DNA of 64,000 bases from JANWXD01 sp037446115 (GTDB lineage: Bacteria > Acidobacteriota > Terriglobia > Bryobacterales > Bryobacteraceae): the NCBI GenBank assembly GCA_037446115.1, contig JBBIJF010000017.1:35095-99094 (forward strand), in the 5' to 3' direction. The position numbers and the translations under genes were made by a program. Position 1 is the stretch's first letter. The number at the start of each line of letters is the position of its first letter. Shown piece by piece: positions 1-8,012 of this stretch. The notes under the pieces are model-generated. The model searched no databases, was not told the DNA's origin, and was given only the letters and a program-made list of their open reading frames with translations.

Positions 1-1
1 G

Positions 2-2002
2 GCCCGCGGCGCCTGGGTCTTTAAGGACGACTACCGCAGCGGAACGGTGCGTCTCGAGGCGGCGCTGAAAGATGCCTCCATCGCCCGCTGGTCTGCCCTG
101 ACCGGCTTGCCGCAGACCCTGGACGCCGCGGCTGCGCTCGACGTCGCGGCCGAGCTCAATGTGGCGGCTCTCCGCCCGCAGTTGACAGACCTGCGCGGCG
201 ACCTCCGCTTGACGGGAGTTCAACTGAACGGCGGCAGGGCCGGAACCCTCGAGCTCCGGGCCGAAACCACGAGTGGCATCGTGCACATCCGTGCCCGTGG
301 GAACCTCCTGAGCGCAGCCTGGAACGGGCAAGCCTCCTGGGCCATGACGCCGCCTTATGCGGCACGCGGCGAACTCCGCTTCGAGAAACTCGCCCTTGAC
401 GCTCTGGCCGCGCTGCGCCCCGGGAGTGCCAAGGCGGCCGCACCCCTGACAGGCTTCGCCACCGGAATGCTCCGGTTCGAAGGCGCGGGCCTCGACCCGC
501 GCAACTGGAAAGGCCGCCTCGAACTGGCTGCGCTCGAAGCCGCTCCCGCAAACACGGCCGCCGCCGGCGATAAAGTCCGCTTCCGCAACGACGGCCCGCT
601 GACTCTGGCCTGGGAGGGCGGAACCCTTCGCGTCGAACGGGCGCGGCTCACCGGCCCGGGCACGTTGATGGAGATTAGCGGAGCCGTGCTGCTCACCGAG
701 AGGCGCGAGGCCTACCGGCTCCGGATTCACGGCGAAACCAATCTGGCCATCCTCGAAACCTTCCAGCCGGATTTGACGGCCTCCGGCTCGTCCACCGTGG
801 ACACCACCGTCCGCGGCCCGCTCGCCGACCCCGAGATCTTCGGGCGCCTGCAATTCCGCAACGCCTCGTTCTACTTGCGCGGCGTTCCGAACGGACTGGA
901 CAAGGCCGCCGGCACCCTCGCCTTCTCCGGCCGCCGCATCACGATCGAAAACCTCACCGCGGAAACAGGCGGCGGCAAGTTGCAGCTCAGCGGATTCATC
1001 GGACTGGGTGCCGATGCGACCTACCAGCTTCGCGCCAAAGCCTCCGGCGTCCGCGTCCGCTACCCGGAGGGCCTGAGCACCTCCCTTGATGCCGCTCTGA
1101 ACTGGACCGGCACCGCCAGGGGAAGCACCCTGGCGGGTACCGTCACCGTGCTCCGTTCTGCCCTCAATCCGCGCCTGGACTTTGCGCAGTTGCTGGCCGG
1201 TTCCTCCCGCCCCTTGGCCACGCCCGCTTCACAGAACGAATTGCTGCGCAACATGCAGTTCGACGTGCGCATCGTCACGGCCCCCGGCGCCACCTTTGAA
1301 ACCACCCTGACGCGCGACATCCAGGCCGAGGCCGATCTGCGACTGCGCGGCACGCCCTACCGCCCCGTGCTGTTGGGTCGCCTCGCCGTGACCCAGGGCG
1401 AGATCAGCTTTCTGGGCAACCGCTACTTCATCAACCGCGGAGAGATCTCCTTCGTCAACCCCGTGCGGCTGGAGCCCGTGGTCAACCTCGACCTGGAAAC
1501 GCGCATCCGCGGCGTGGACGTCACGCTGACCTTGTCGGGCGCCCCCACCCGGCTCAGCGTCACCTACCGCTCCGACCCGCCCCTCCAGACCAACGAGATC
1601 ATCGCCCTTCTGGCCGTGGGCCGCGCCCCCAGCTCCGACCCCACCCTGGCTGCCCGCCAGGCCGAGCTCGATCAAAGCTGGGCGCAGGTGGGCGCCAGCA
1701 CCCTCGTCGGGCAGGCTTTGCAGTCCCAGGTGGCCGGCCGCCTGCAACGCTTCTTCGGAGTCAGCCGCATCAAAATAGACCCCAAGCTCACCGGCGTCGA
1801 GAACAACCCCCAGGCGCAGCTCACCCTCGAGCAGCAGATCTCCAAGGACATCACCTTTACCTACATCACCAACCTCGCCAAGAGCCAGCAGCAGGCCGTC
1901 CGCGTGGAGTGGAACGTCACCCGCGAATGGTCCATCCTGGCGGTGCGCGACGAGAATGGTCTGTTCGGAGTCGATGTTCTTTACCGGAAACAGTTCAAGT
2001 GA
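2..2002 (+). CDS. TamB-like translocation/assembly protein, C-terminal part (5' truncated by window)
   Basis: The frame is open from base 2, so the gene begins upstream and only about 666 C-terminal residues are seen. The last roughly 300 residues match the DUF490/TamB C-terminal domain: a beta-rich segment with the run LGRLAVTQGEISFLGNRYF, then a block ending in NEIIALLAVGR and a closing LFGVDVLYRKQFK. TamB-family proteins span the periplasm and help move lipids or outer-membrane proteins; the C-terminal domain faces the outer membrane side in characterised members. The long repetitive beta-strand character upstream (alternating hydrophobic residues, many G/L/R) fits the AsmA/TamB repeat groove. 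Family identity is well supported; the exact cargo is not deducible. The next gene, pcm, overlaps its 3' end. Confidence 0.85.
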   Translation, partial: ARGAWVFKDDYRSGTVRLEAALKDASIARWSALTGLPQTLDAAAALDVAAELNVAALRPQLTDLRGDLRLTGVQLNGGRAGTLELRAETTSGIVHIRARGNLLSAAWNGQASWAMTPPYAARGELRFEKLALDALAALRPGSAKAAAPLTGFATGMLRFEGAGLDPRNWKGRLELAALEAAPANTAAAGDKVRFRNDGPLTLAWEGGTLRVERARLTGPGTLMEISGAVLLTERREAYRLRIHGETNLAILETFQPDLTASGSSTVDTTVRGPLADPEIFGRLQFRNASFYLRGVPNGLDKAAGTLAFSGRRITIENLTAETGGGKLQLSGFIGLGADATYQLRAKASGVRVRYPEGLSTSLDAALNWTGTARGSTLAGTVTVLRSALNPRLDFAQLLAGSSRPLATPASQNELLRNMQFDVRIVTAPGATFETTLTRDIQAEADLRLRGTPYRPVLLGRLAVTQGEISFLGNRYFINRGEISFVNPVRLEPVVNLDLETRIRGVDVTLTLSGAPTRLSVTYRSDPPLQTNEIIALLAVGRAPSSDPTLAARQAELDQSWAQVGASTLVGQALQSQVAGRLQRFFGVSRIKIDPKLTGVENNPQAQLTLEQQISKDITFTYITNLAKSQQQAVRVEWNVTREWSILAVRDENGLFGVDVLYRKQFK

Positions 2003-2669
2003 GCCCGCCCGCCTGGAGCCGGACTATGCCGCTCTCCGCAAGGAGATGGTCGAGCGCCAACTGAAAGCACGCGGCATCCGCGACCCGCGCGTTCTGGCCG
2101 CCATGCTCGAAATCCCCCGCGAGGAGTTTGTCCCCGCCCACCTCCGCCACCTGGCCTACATTGATGACCCCGTGCCGATCGGTTTCGGACAAACCATCTC
2201 GCAGCCCTACATGACGGCCCTCATGGTGGAATGCCTCGAGCTTCGCGGAGACGAGCTCGTCCTGGATGTGGGCTCCGGTTCCGGCTACCATGCCGCCGTG
2301 CTCGGTGCCATCGCCCGCTGGGTCTACTCCATTGAGATCATCCCGGAGCTGGTCGAGCAGGCTCGCAAGAACCTGCGGCGCGCCGGCCGGGATCACAACA
2401 TCACCGTGGTTTGCGGCGACGGCTCCGCCGGCTATCCGGACCACGCCCCTTACGACGCCATCTCCGTCGCGGCCGCCGCCCCGGACGTTCCGCCGAAGCT
2501 CCTGGAACAGTTGAAGGATCCCGGCAGGCTCGTCATCCCTGTGGGCTCGCTGTGGGATCAGGAGCTCCGGCTGGTCATCAAGCAGGACGGCAAGATCCAG
2601 ACCCGTACGGTGACCTACTGCCGGTTCGTTCCGCTGCGCGGCGGCGAGGGCTGGGACGTTACCCCGTGA
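1956..2669 (+). CDS. pcm: Protein-L-isoaspartate O-methyltransferase
   Basis: SAM-dependent repair enzyme that methylates isoaspartyl residues in aged proteins. The N-terminal signature MVERQLKARGIRDPRVLAAM, the segment GFGQTISQPYMTALM (substrate-binding QTISQP), the SAM loop VLDVGSGSGYHAAVL and the acidic end of strand 2 (YSIEIIPELVEQARKNL) are all present. Length, 237 residues from the first ATG, is slightly long for the family because of an N-terminal extension. The start could be ATG 1956 or ATG 1974; both lie inside the end of the TamB gene, and 1974 has a GGAG four bases upstream. The gene ends directly against the 3' end of convergent cimA with no spacer, so transcripts probably overlap. 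Confidence 0.95.
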   Translation: MVCSESMFFTGNSSSEPARLEPDYAALRKEMVERQLKARGIRDPRVLAAMLEIPREEFVPAHLRHLAYIDDPVPIGFGQTISQPYMTALMVECLELRGDELVLDVGSGSGYHAAVLGAIARWVYSIEIIPELVEQARKNLRRAGRDHNITVVCGDGSAGYPDHAPYDAISVAAAAPDVPPKLLEQLKDPGRLVIPVGSLWDQELRLVIKQDGKIQTRTVTYCRFVPLRGGEGWDVTP

Positions 2670-4280
2670 CTACACGCCCCAGCAGTAGTCCTCCACGGCC
2701 TTCTCGATGGTCTCATCCTCCTCCATCAGCCGCATCAGCTCCAGACGCAGCGCATCCACCAGCGCCTGCCAGCTGGCCTCGATGACGTTGTCGGAAACCC
2801 CCACCGTCGCCCAGCTGCGCCGGTGATCCGACCACTCGATCAGCACGCGCACCCGCGCCGCCGTCCCCTTCTTGGGCTCCAGCACCCGCACCTTGTAGTC
2901 GGTCAGCCGCACCTCCGCCAGACTCGGGTACAGGGGGGACAGGCACTGCCGCAGGCACACGTCCAGCGCATGCACCGGGCCGTGGCCCGACGCCGTCGCC
3001 GAATGGATCCCGTCCTGCGTCTTGATGGTGACCGCCGCCGTGGTCCGGGAGGTCTTGCCCGCAAGCAACCGCGTCGTGACCTCGACGTTAATCACGTCGA
3101 AAAAGTGCAGGCCCGGATGCAGTGCCTCCCGCACCAGCAGCTCGAACGTACCCTCGGCCGCCTCCAGCTCGTAGCCCAGATACTCCAGATGCTTGATGCG
3201 CTCCAGCAGTTCCTTGCGCGCGCGCTCGTCCAGGCGGTCCGCGATGCCGTGCTGTTTGAGCTTGTACAGGATGTTGCCGCGCCCGGACAGGTCGCTGAGC
3301 AGCACGCGCTGACGGTTGCCCACCGCCTCGGGCGGCACGTGCTCGTAGGTGGCCGGATCCTTGAGCACCGCGCTGACGTGCACACCCCCTTTGTGCGCGA
3401 AAGCGCTGCGGCCCACGTAGGGCTGGTCGTTCCGCAGCGGCAGGTTGGCCAGCTCCGCCACATAGCGGGCGACCGAGGTGAGATTGGCCAGACGCTCGCG
3501 CCCGATCGTCGTGTGCCCCATCTTCAGTTCCAGGTTGGCGATGATCGAGCACAGGTTCGAGTTGCCGCAGCGCTCGCCGTAGCCGTTGATGGTGCCCTGC
3601 ACGTGCGTGGCGCCCAGCTCCACCGCCGCCAGCGCGTTGGCCACCGCCACATCGGAATCGTTGTGCGTGTGAATGCCGAGCGTACCGTCAAAGCGCTTCC
3701 GCACCTCGGCGAAGATCTCTGCGACGCGTCCCGTCAGCGTGCCTCCGTTGGTGTCGCACAGGCACAAAACGTCCGCACCCGCCTCCTTGGCCGCTTCCAG
3801 CGTGCGCAGGGCAAACGACGGATTCGAGTTGTAGCCGTCGAAGAAATGCTCGGCGTCGTAGATCACCTCGCGCCCGTGCTCTTTCAGATACCGGACCGTC
3901 TCCGAGATCATCCGGAGGTTTTCTTCTTCCGTCACCCCCAGCGCCCGCTGCGTGTGCAGATCCCAGCTCTTGCCGAAGATCGACACGGTCGGCGTTCCGG
4001 CCTCCAGCAGCGCCCGCACATTCGGGTCCCGATCCACCGGGTTCCGCGCAAACCGCGTCGAACCGAACGCCGTCAGGCGCGCGTGGCGGAGTCGAAGCTC
4101 CCGCGCCCGCGCGAAAAACTCCTTGTCGCGGGGGTTTGACCCCGGCCAGCCCCCCTCGATGTAATCAATGCCCAGCTCGTCCAGCTTCTGGGCGATCATC
4201 AGTTTGTCTTCCACGCTGAAGGAGACGGCCTCCCCTTGGGTGCCGTCCCTCAGGGTCGTGTCCAGGATGTAGATGCGCAT
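2670..4280 (-). CDS. cimA: (R)-citramalate synthase
   Basis: Condenses pyruvate and acetyl-CoA to (R)-citramalate, the first step of the threonine-independent route to 2-oxobutyrate and isoleucine. The 536-residue protein starts MRIYILDTTLRDGTQGEAVS, with the DTTLRDG metal/substrate motif of the HMGL-like TIM barrel, the HTHNDSDVAVAN metal-binding segment, and a C-terminal LeuA-type allosteric dimer domain from about residue 400. The EGGWPGSNPRDKEFF segment near residue 42 is typical of the CimA/LeuA2 group rather than of LeuA. It is the last gene of ilvB-ilvN-ilvC-cimA, 15 nt after ilvC, which agrees with an isoleucine role. A 2-isopropylmalate synthase role is less likely but cannot be excluded from sequence alone. 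Confidence 0.9.
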   Translation of the reverse strand: MRIYILDTTLRDGTQGEAVSFSVEDKLMIAQKLDELGIDYIEGGWPGSNPRDKEFFARARELRLRHARLTAFGSTRFARNPVDRDPNVRALLEAGTPTVSIFGKSWDLHTQRALGVTEEENLRMISETVRYLKEHGREVIYDAEHFFDGYNSNPSFALRTLEAAKEAGADVLCLCDTNGGTLTGRVAEIFAEVRKRFDGTLGIHTHNDSDVAVANALAAVELGATHVQGTINGYGERCGNSNLCSIIANLELKMGHTTIGRERLANLTSVARYVAELANLPLRNDQPYVGRSAFAHKGGVHVSAVLKDPATYEHVPPEAVGNRQRVLLSDLSGRGNILYKLKQHGIADRLDERARKELLERIKHLEYLGYELEAAEGTFELLVREALHPGLHFFDVINVEVTTRLLAGKTSRTTAAVTIKTQDGIHSATASGHGPVHALDVCLRQCLSPLYPSLAEVRLTDYKVRVLEPKKGTAARVRVLIEWSDHRRSWATVGVSDNVIEASWQALVDALRLELMRLMEEDETIEKAVEDYCWGV

Positions 4281-4295
4281 CGCAATCTCCTGCGC

Positions 4296-5336
4296 CTATC
4301 GCCCGGCCGCCGCCGGCTGGTCCTCCGGCACCCCGGCCTCCTTGGCTTTCTTGAGAAACTTCATCATCTGCCGCAGCTCGCGCCCGACCGCCTCCAGGGG
4401 CTGCTGCCGGGCCGCCTCCCGCATCGCCAGGAAATTCTTCCTCCCGTTCCGGTTCTCCTCGATCCACTCCCGCGCGAACTGCCCGGACTGCACCTCGGCC
4501 AGAATCTGGCGCATCGTCTGCCGCACGTGCGCGTCAATGACGCGGGGCCCTCGCGTGTAGTCGCCGTATTCCGCCGTGTCCGAAACGGAATAACGCATGT
4601 AGCTCAGACCGCCCTCCTGGATCAGGTCTACGATCAGTTTCAGTTCGTGCAGGCACTCGAAGTAGGCGATCTCCGGCGCGTAGCCCGCCTCTACCAGCGT
4701 CTCGAAGCCGGCGCGAATCAGCTCCGAGACCCCGCCGCAGAGCACCGCCTGTTCGCCGAACAGATCGCTCTCGGTCTCTTCCCGGAACGTGGTCTCGATC
4801 ACGCCCGCCTTCAGGCACCCGAGCGCCCGCGCGTACGCCAACGCCTGCTCCAGAGCCCTCCCGGAGGCATTCTGGTGCACCGCCACCAGCGCCGGCACCC
4901 CCACGCCTTCCACAAACAGCTCGCGCACCCGGTGCCCGGGAGCCTTCGGAGCAATCATCGAAACGTCCACCTCCGGCGGCGGTACGATCTGCCCGTAGTG
5001 GATGTTGAAACCGTGCGCGAACATGAGCGTCTTGCCCGCCTTCATGTGCGGTGCGATTTCGGAACGGTACAGTTCCGGCTGCAGATGGTCCGCCACCAGC
5101 AGCATCACCACGTCGGCTTCCGCCGCCGCTTCTGCCGTGGTCTTCACCGTCAGGCCCGCCGCCTCCGCCTTGGGCCGGCTCCGGCTTCCCGCATACAGCC
5201 CCACGATGACCCGCACGCCCGAATCCCGAAGGTTCAGCGCGTGCGCGTGCCCCTGACTGCCGTAGCCCACAATGGCTACCGTCTTGCCGTCCAGCAATCG
5301 CAAATCACCGTCTGCTTCGTAAAATCTCCTGGCCAT
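4296..5336 (-). CDS. ilvC: Ketol-acid reductoisomerase (NADP-type, class I)
   Basis: Isomerises and reduces acetolactate or acetohydroxybutyrate in valine, leucine and isoleucine synthesis. The 346-residue protein has the dinucleotide fold GYGSQGHAHALNLRDSG near residue 24, with GSRSR after the second strand, an arrangement typical of NADPH use. The conserved PKAPGHRVRELF block and the metal/substrate segment FGEQAVLCGG are both visible, followed by the helical knot domain with YSVSDTAEYGDYTRGP. Length is that of the short class I form. The start codon lies 32 nt inside the end of ilvN, so the two genes overlap and translation is probably coupled. Regulated as part of the attenuated ilv operon. 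Confidence 0.97.
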   Translation of the reverse strand: MARRFYEADGDLRLLDGKTVAIVGYGSQGHAHALNLRDSGVRVIVGLYAGSRSRPKAEAAGLTVKTTAEAAAEADVVMLLVADHLQPELYRSEIAPHMKAGKTLMFAHGFNIHYGQIVPPPEVDVSMIAPKAPGHRVRELFVEGVGVPALVAVHQNASGRALEQALAYARALGCLKAGVIETTFREETESDLFGEQAVLCGGVSELIRAGFETLVEAGYAPEIAYFECLHELKLIVDLIQEGGLSYMRYSVSDTAEYGDYTRGPRVIDAHVRQTMRQILAEVQSGQFAREWIEENRNGRKNFLAMREAARQQPLEAVGRELRQMMKFLKKAKEAGVPEDQPAAAGR

Positions 5337-5889
5337 TCCTCACTCCCTTGGTCTCTTCTGTCCCCTCCGCCTCTCCCGGCGCCGGGACCGGCGGAGAAAG
5401 ACGCGGTCGGCGCGGCTTCAGTGACAGCGCCACGACTCCCGAGCGCGCCACGTCGAATTCGCCGTAGCTGCGCATGATGTCAATGAACTCGTCCAGCTTC
5501 TCCGGATCGCCGCTCGCCTCCAGGGCGAAGCCTTCCACCGAGGAGTCAATCACCCGCGCTCCGAAGATCTCTGCCTCTTTCAGGACCGCCGTACGCTTCT
5601 CAAGCGGCGCCCGCACCCGCATCAGCACCATCTCGCGCGTGACCGCCCGGTGGTCGTCGGTCAGATCCGCAGCCTGCAGCACGTTGATGAGCTTGTTCAT
5701 CTGCTTGATCACGAGCGCCCGCAGGTTCGGATCCACGTCCACCACGATGGTCATGCGCGACAGCGTCGGATCCAGCGTCCGCGCCACCGTCAGGCTTTCG
5801 ATGTTGTAGCCCCGCGCCGTCAGCACGCCCGTGATGCGCATCAGCGCGCCGGGCTTGTTCTCCACGAGCAGCGAAATCACTTGCAGCAT
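5305..5889 (-). CDS. ilvN: Acetolactate synthase, small regulatory subunit
   Basis: Regulatory partner of IlvB that confers valine feedback. Residues 1-75 form an ACT domain (MLQVISLLVENKPGALMRI, followed by GLFSARGYNIESL-type spacing: here GVLTARGYNIESLTV), and the second half carries the ALS_ss C-terminal domain with the RVIDSSVEGFALEASGDPEK segment. At 194 residues it is a little longer than many IlvN/IlvH proteins because of a charged C-terminal tail that overlaps the start of ilvC by 32 nt. It lies 11 nt downstream of ilvB. The tail is proline- and arginine-rich and does not look conserved, so the overlap may have arisen by loss of an earlier stop. Confidence 0.95.
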   Translation of the reverse strand: MLQVISLLVENKPGALMRITGVLTARGYNIESLTVARTLDPTLSRMTIVVDVDPNLRALVIKQMNKLINVLQAADLTDDHRAVTREMVLMRVRAPLEKRTAVLKEAEIFGARVIDSSVEGFALEASGDPEKLDEFIDIMRSYGEFDVARSGVVALSLKPRRPRLSPPVPAPGEAEGTEETKGVRNGQEILRSRR

Positions 5890-5900
5890 GGTCTGCTCCC

Positions 5901-7631
5901 CTATTTCGGCACCGCAACCGGCTGCGGCGGCCCCAGGACCATCTCGTTGATGGCCCCTCCCGCAGGCACCATCGGATACACGTTCTCATACGGCGAAACC
6001 CGCACGTTAAGCAAATACGGCCCCGGCTCTTCCACGGCCTCCTCCAGGGCGGGCGCCAGCTCCTGCGGGCGCTCGATCGTCCGCCCCTTGAACCCGTAGG
6101 CCGCCGCCAGCTTCTCGGCGTCCGGGAAACAGTCCAGTTCCACCGCGCACAGGCGGTTGTTGTAGAACAGCTCCTGCCACTGCCGCACCATGCCCAGATA
6201 CCCGTTGTTCACCACCACAATCTTGATCGGCAGCCCGTAGCTGGCAATCGTGGACAGCTCCGGAACCGACATCTGAAAGCCTCCGTCGCCCAGCACCGCG
6301 AAAACCAGCTTGTCCGGGCGCGCAAACTGAGCCCCGATGGCCGCCGGAAGACCGAATCCCATCGAACCCAGGCCCCCCGAGCAGATCCACTGCCGCGGCT
6401 CGCTGAACCGGATGAACTGCGCCGCCCACATCTGATGCTGCCCCACATCCGCGGTCACGATCGCTTTCCCGGCCGAAAGGCGGTCAATCTCCACCATCAC
6501 ATGCTGCGGCTTGATTTCCGTGTCCGAGAACACCGGCGCCAGCGGATGCTCCTGCTGCCAGGCCCGGATCTGCCGCCACCAGGCCCGCCGCGCCGCCGCC
6601 TTCCGCTCCCCCAGCTCCGGCTGGAGTTCGCGCAAAAGCGGGTTGAGCTTCTCGAGCACGCGTTTCACATCTCCCACAATCGGCAGATCCGCCTTCCGGT
6701 TCTTGCCGATCTCCGCCGGGTCAATGTCCACATGGATGACTTTGGCATGCGGCGCAAACGACGACAGCCGCCCCGTAACCCGGTCGTCGAAGCGCACCCC
6801 CAGCGCAATCAGCAGGTCCGTCGAGTACATCCCCATGTTGGCCGCATAGCTGCCGTGCATGCCCGGCATGCTGATAAAGTTCGGATGGCCCCCGGGAAGC
6901 GCCCCCAGGCCCATCAGCGTGCATACGGCCGGCGCGTCAATGATCTCAACCAGCTCCCGCAGCTCCGCCGCCGCCCCGGCGGCAACAATGCCCCCGCCCG
7001 CATACACGAACGGACGTTCGGCTTCCCAAATCATCTGGGCCGCCCGCCGGATCTGGCCCATGTGCCCCTCCGTGTACACCTTGTAGCCGGGCAGATGAAT
7101 CGAAGAAACCGGATGGTAGTGGCCCTGGCCCTGGAAGACGTCCTTGGGTATATCCACCAGCACCGGACCCGGCCTGCCCGTCGAGGCCACATAAAACGCC
7201 TCGTGAATCACCTGCGGCAACTCCGCCAGATTCTTGACCAGATAGTTGTGCTTCGTGCACGACCGTGTGATGCCGAACGTGTCCGCTTCCTGGAACGCGT
7301 CGCTGCCGATCAGCTTCGTGGAAACCTGGCCCGTGATCGCCACGATCGGAATCGAGTCCATCATGGCGTCCACCAGGCCCGTCACCAGGTTGGTCGCACC
7401 CGGACCCGAAGTCGCGCAGCAAACGCCCACTCGCCCCGTCGCGCGCGCGTAACCCTCGGCCGCAAACGCGGCATTCTGTTCGTGACGCACCAGTACGTGG
7501 CGGATCGGGTGGTCGTACATCGCGTCATAAAACGGTAGCGTGACGCCTCCCGGATACCCGAACAGGCACTCCACGCCCTCCCGAACCAGACACTCCAGTA
7601 GCATCCGAGCGCCGCTCATCAACGCTGGCAT
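5901..7631 (-). CDS. ilvB: Acetolactate synthase, large catalytic subunit
   Basis: Thiamine-diphosphate enzyme that makes acetolactate or acetohydroxybutyrate, the first common step to branched-chain amino acids. The N-terminal domain has LFGYPGGVTLPFYDAMYD and the catalytic-glutamate segment RHEQNAAFAAEGYARATG; the C-terminal domain has the ThDP motif GDGGFQMSVPELST ending in VVVNNGYLGMVRQWQ. The start chosen is ATG 7631 (MPALMSGARML, 576 residues), because AGGAGAGAAGG lies directly upstream; an in-frame GTG at 7652 would add seven non-conserved residues. First structural gene of the operon. The 300 nt upstream carry the leader peptide and terminator described separately, so expression is expected to depend on charged Val, Ile and Leu tRNAs. 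Confidence 0.97.
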   Translation of the reverse strand: MPALMSGARMLLECLVREGVECLFGYPGGVTLPFYDAMYDHPIRHVLVRHEQNAAFAAEGYARATGRVGVCCATSGPGATNLVTGLVDAMMDSIPIVAITGQVSTKLIGSDAFQEADTFGITRSCTKHNYLVKNLAELPQVIHEAFYVASTGRPGPVLVDIPKDVFQGQGHYHPVSSIHLPGYKVYTEGHMGQIRRAAQMIWEAERPFVYAGGGIVAAGAAAELRELVEIIDAPAVCTLMGLGALPGGHPNFISMPGMHGSYAANMGMYSTDLLIALGVRFDDRVTGRLSSFAPHAKVIHVDIDPAEIGKNRKADLPIVGDVKRVLEKLNPLLRELQPELGERKAAARRAWWRQIRAWQQEHPLAPVFSDTEIKPQHVMVEIDRLSAGKAIVTADVGQHQMWAAQFIRFSEPRQWICSGGLGSMGFGLPAAIGAQFARPDKLVFAVLGDGGFQMSVPELSTIASYGLPIKIVVVNNGYLGMVRQWQELFYNNRLCAVELDCFPDAEKLAAAYGFKGRTIERPQELAPALEEAVEEPGPYLLNVRVSPYENVYPMVPAGGAINEMVLGPPQPVAVPK

Positions 7632-7741
7632 GGTTCCTTCTCTCCTTTGCACGTCTCCGGGTACACCACACCTGTCCTCCGCCCCGCCGGCCTTCTGCGG
7701 CCCGCCCGCTCTGTCGCGAATTCTAAGCCTCTCTCCATATG

Positions 7742-7780
7742 AAAAAAGGCCACCGGCTGGATCCGACCCCGCCGATGGCC
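7742..7780 (-). terminator. Intrinsic terminator of the ilv attenuator (segments 3:4)
   Basis: On the minus strand GGCCATCGGC (7780-7771) pairs with GCCGGTGGCC (7757-7748), a 10-bp stem with a single G-U pair and a 13-nt loop, followed at once by six T (7747-7742). It lies 110 nt before the ilvB start and 18 nt after the stop codon of the leader peptide, which is the classical attenuator position. Confidence 0.85.
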
Positions 7781-7825
7781 TCCCAAACTCTTGGCCGATC
7801 AGGCGGGGTCAGATACGGTGACCCC
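7742..7825 (-). promoter_or_regulatory. ilv attenuator: four alternately pairing RNA segments
   Basis: Read on the minus strand. Segment 1 GGGGTC (7825-7820) pairs with GACCCC at the start of segment 2. Segment 2 is GACCCCGCCTGATCGGCC (7810-7793) and contains the leader stop codon TGA. Segment 3 GGCCATCGGCGGGGTC (7780-7765) is complementary to segment 2 over its whole length apart from two single-base bulges, making an antiterminator. Segment 4 GCCGGTGGCC (7757-7748) pairs with segment 3 to make the terminator. A ribosome stalled on the Ile/Val codons, which immediately precede and include segment 1, would leave segment 2 free to pair with 3 and allow readthrough into ilvB; a ribosome reaching the stop codon would cover segment 2 and allow 3:4 termination. 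This is the enteric ilv/leu/his logic; the pairing is seen in the sequence, the mechanism is inferred. Confidence 0.85.
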
Positions 7826-7930
7826 GATGAGAATAATAATGCTTACAACCGTGGAAACCTGAGGATTCAGAGCCGGATGGGGCAGTCTCCCGGCGCTGCA
7901 ACAGTTCGCTTTTTCGCCGGAGACTGCCAT
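7799..7930 (-). CDS. ilv operon leader peptide (43 aa)
   Basis: A short open frame from ATG 7930 to TGA 7799, or 45 residues from the in-frame ATG at 7936. Residues 28-39 read VVSIIILIGVTV; the whole peptide has six Val, four Ile and three Leu, including the consecutive codons ATT ATT ATT CTC ATC. The stop codon falls inside RNA segment 2 of the attenuator. The peptide itself is not expected to have a function; its translation senses supply of charged Val, Ile and Leu tRNA for ilvB-ilvN-ilvC-cimA downstream. Codon choice (three ATT in a row in a genome that prefers ATC) is consistent with selection for slow decoding. No clear Shine-Dalgarno sequence precedes it, but a promoter-like sequence ends 10 nt upstream of ATG 7930. 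Confidence 0.85.
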   Translation of the reverse strand: MAVSGEKANCCSAGRLPHPALNPQVSTVVSIIILIGVTVSDPA

Positions 7931-7940
7931 GCTCATTTCT

Positions 7941-7969
7941 ACTTTACGGCACAAAAAATCAAAATGCAA
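7941..7969 (-). promoter_or_regulatory. Candidate promoter of the ilv operon
   Basis: On the minus strand TTGCAT (7969-7964) and TAAAGT (7946-7941) are separated by exactly 17 nt within an AT-rich island unlike the surrounding sequence. A transcript starting about seven bases after the -10 element would begin at or next to the leader-peptide start at 7930, giving a leaderless or nearly leaderless mRNA. Position upstream of the attenuator supports the call; the hexamers are imperfect matches to a sigma-70 consensus. Confidence 0.5.
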
Positions 7970-8012
7970 GACTAGAATTGCATTAAAAATAGTAATACCC
8001 GTATTGGCCGAT

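Noticed and set aside
2823..4139. Long plus-strand frame (438 aa) opposite cimA
   Set aside because: It is histidine/arginine-rich, has no family resemblance and is exactly antisense to a well-conserved enzyme; a shadow frame of high-GC coding DNA.
6435..7538. Long plus-strand frame opposite ilvB
   Set aside because: Same shadow composition, antisense to a certain gene.
7653..7990. T-box or other riboswitch upstream of ilvB
   Set aside because: No T-box sequence was found, while a leader peptide with Ile/Val/Leu codons and matching alternative hairpins explains the region.
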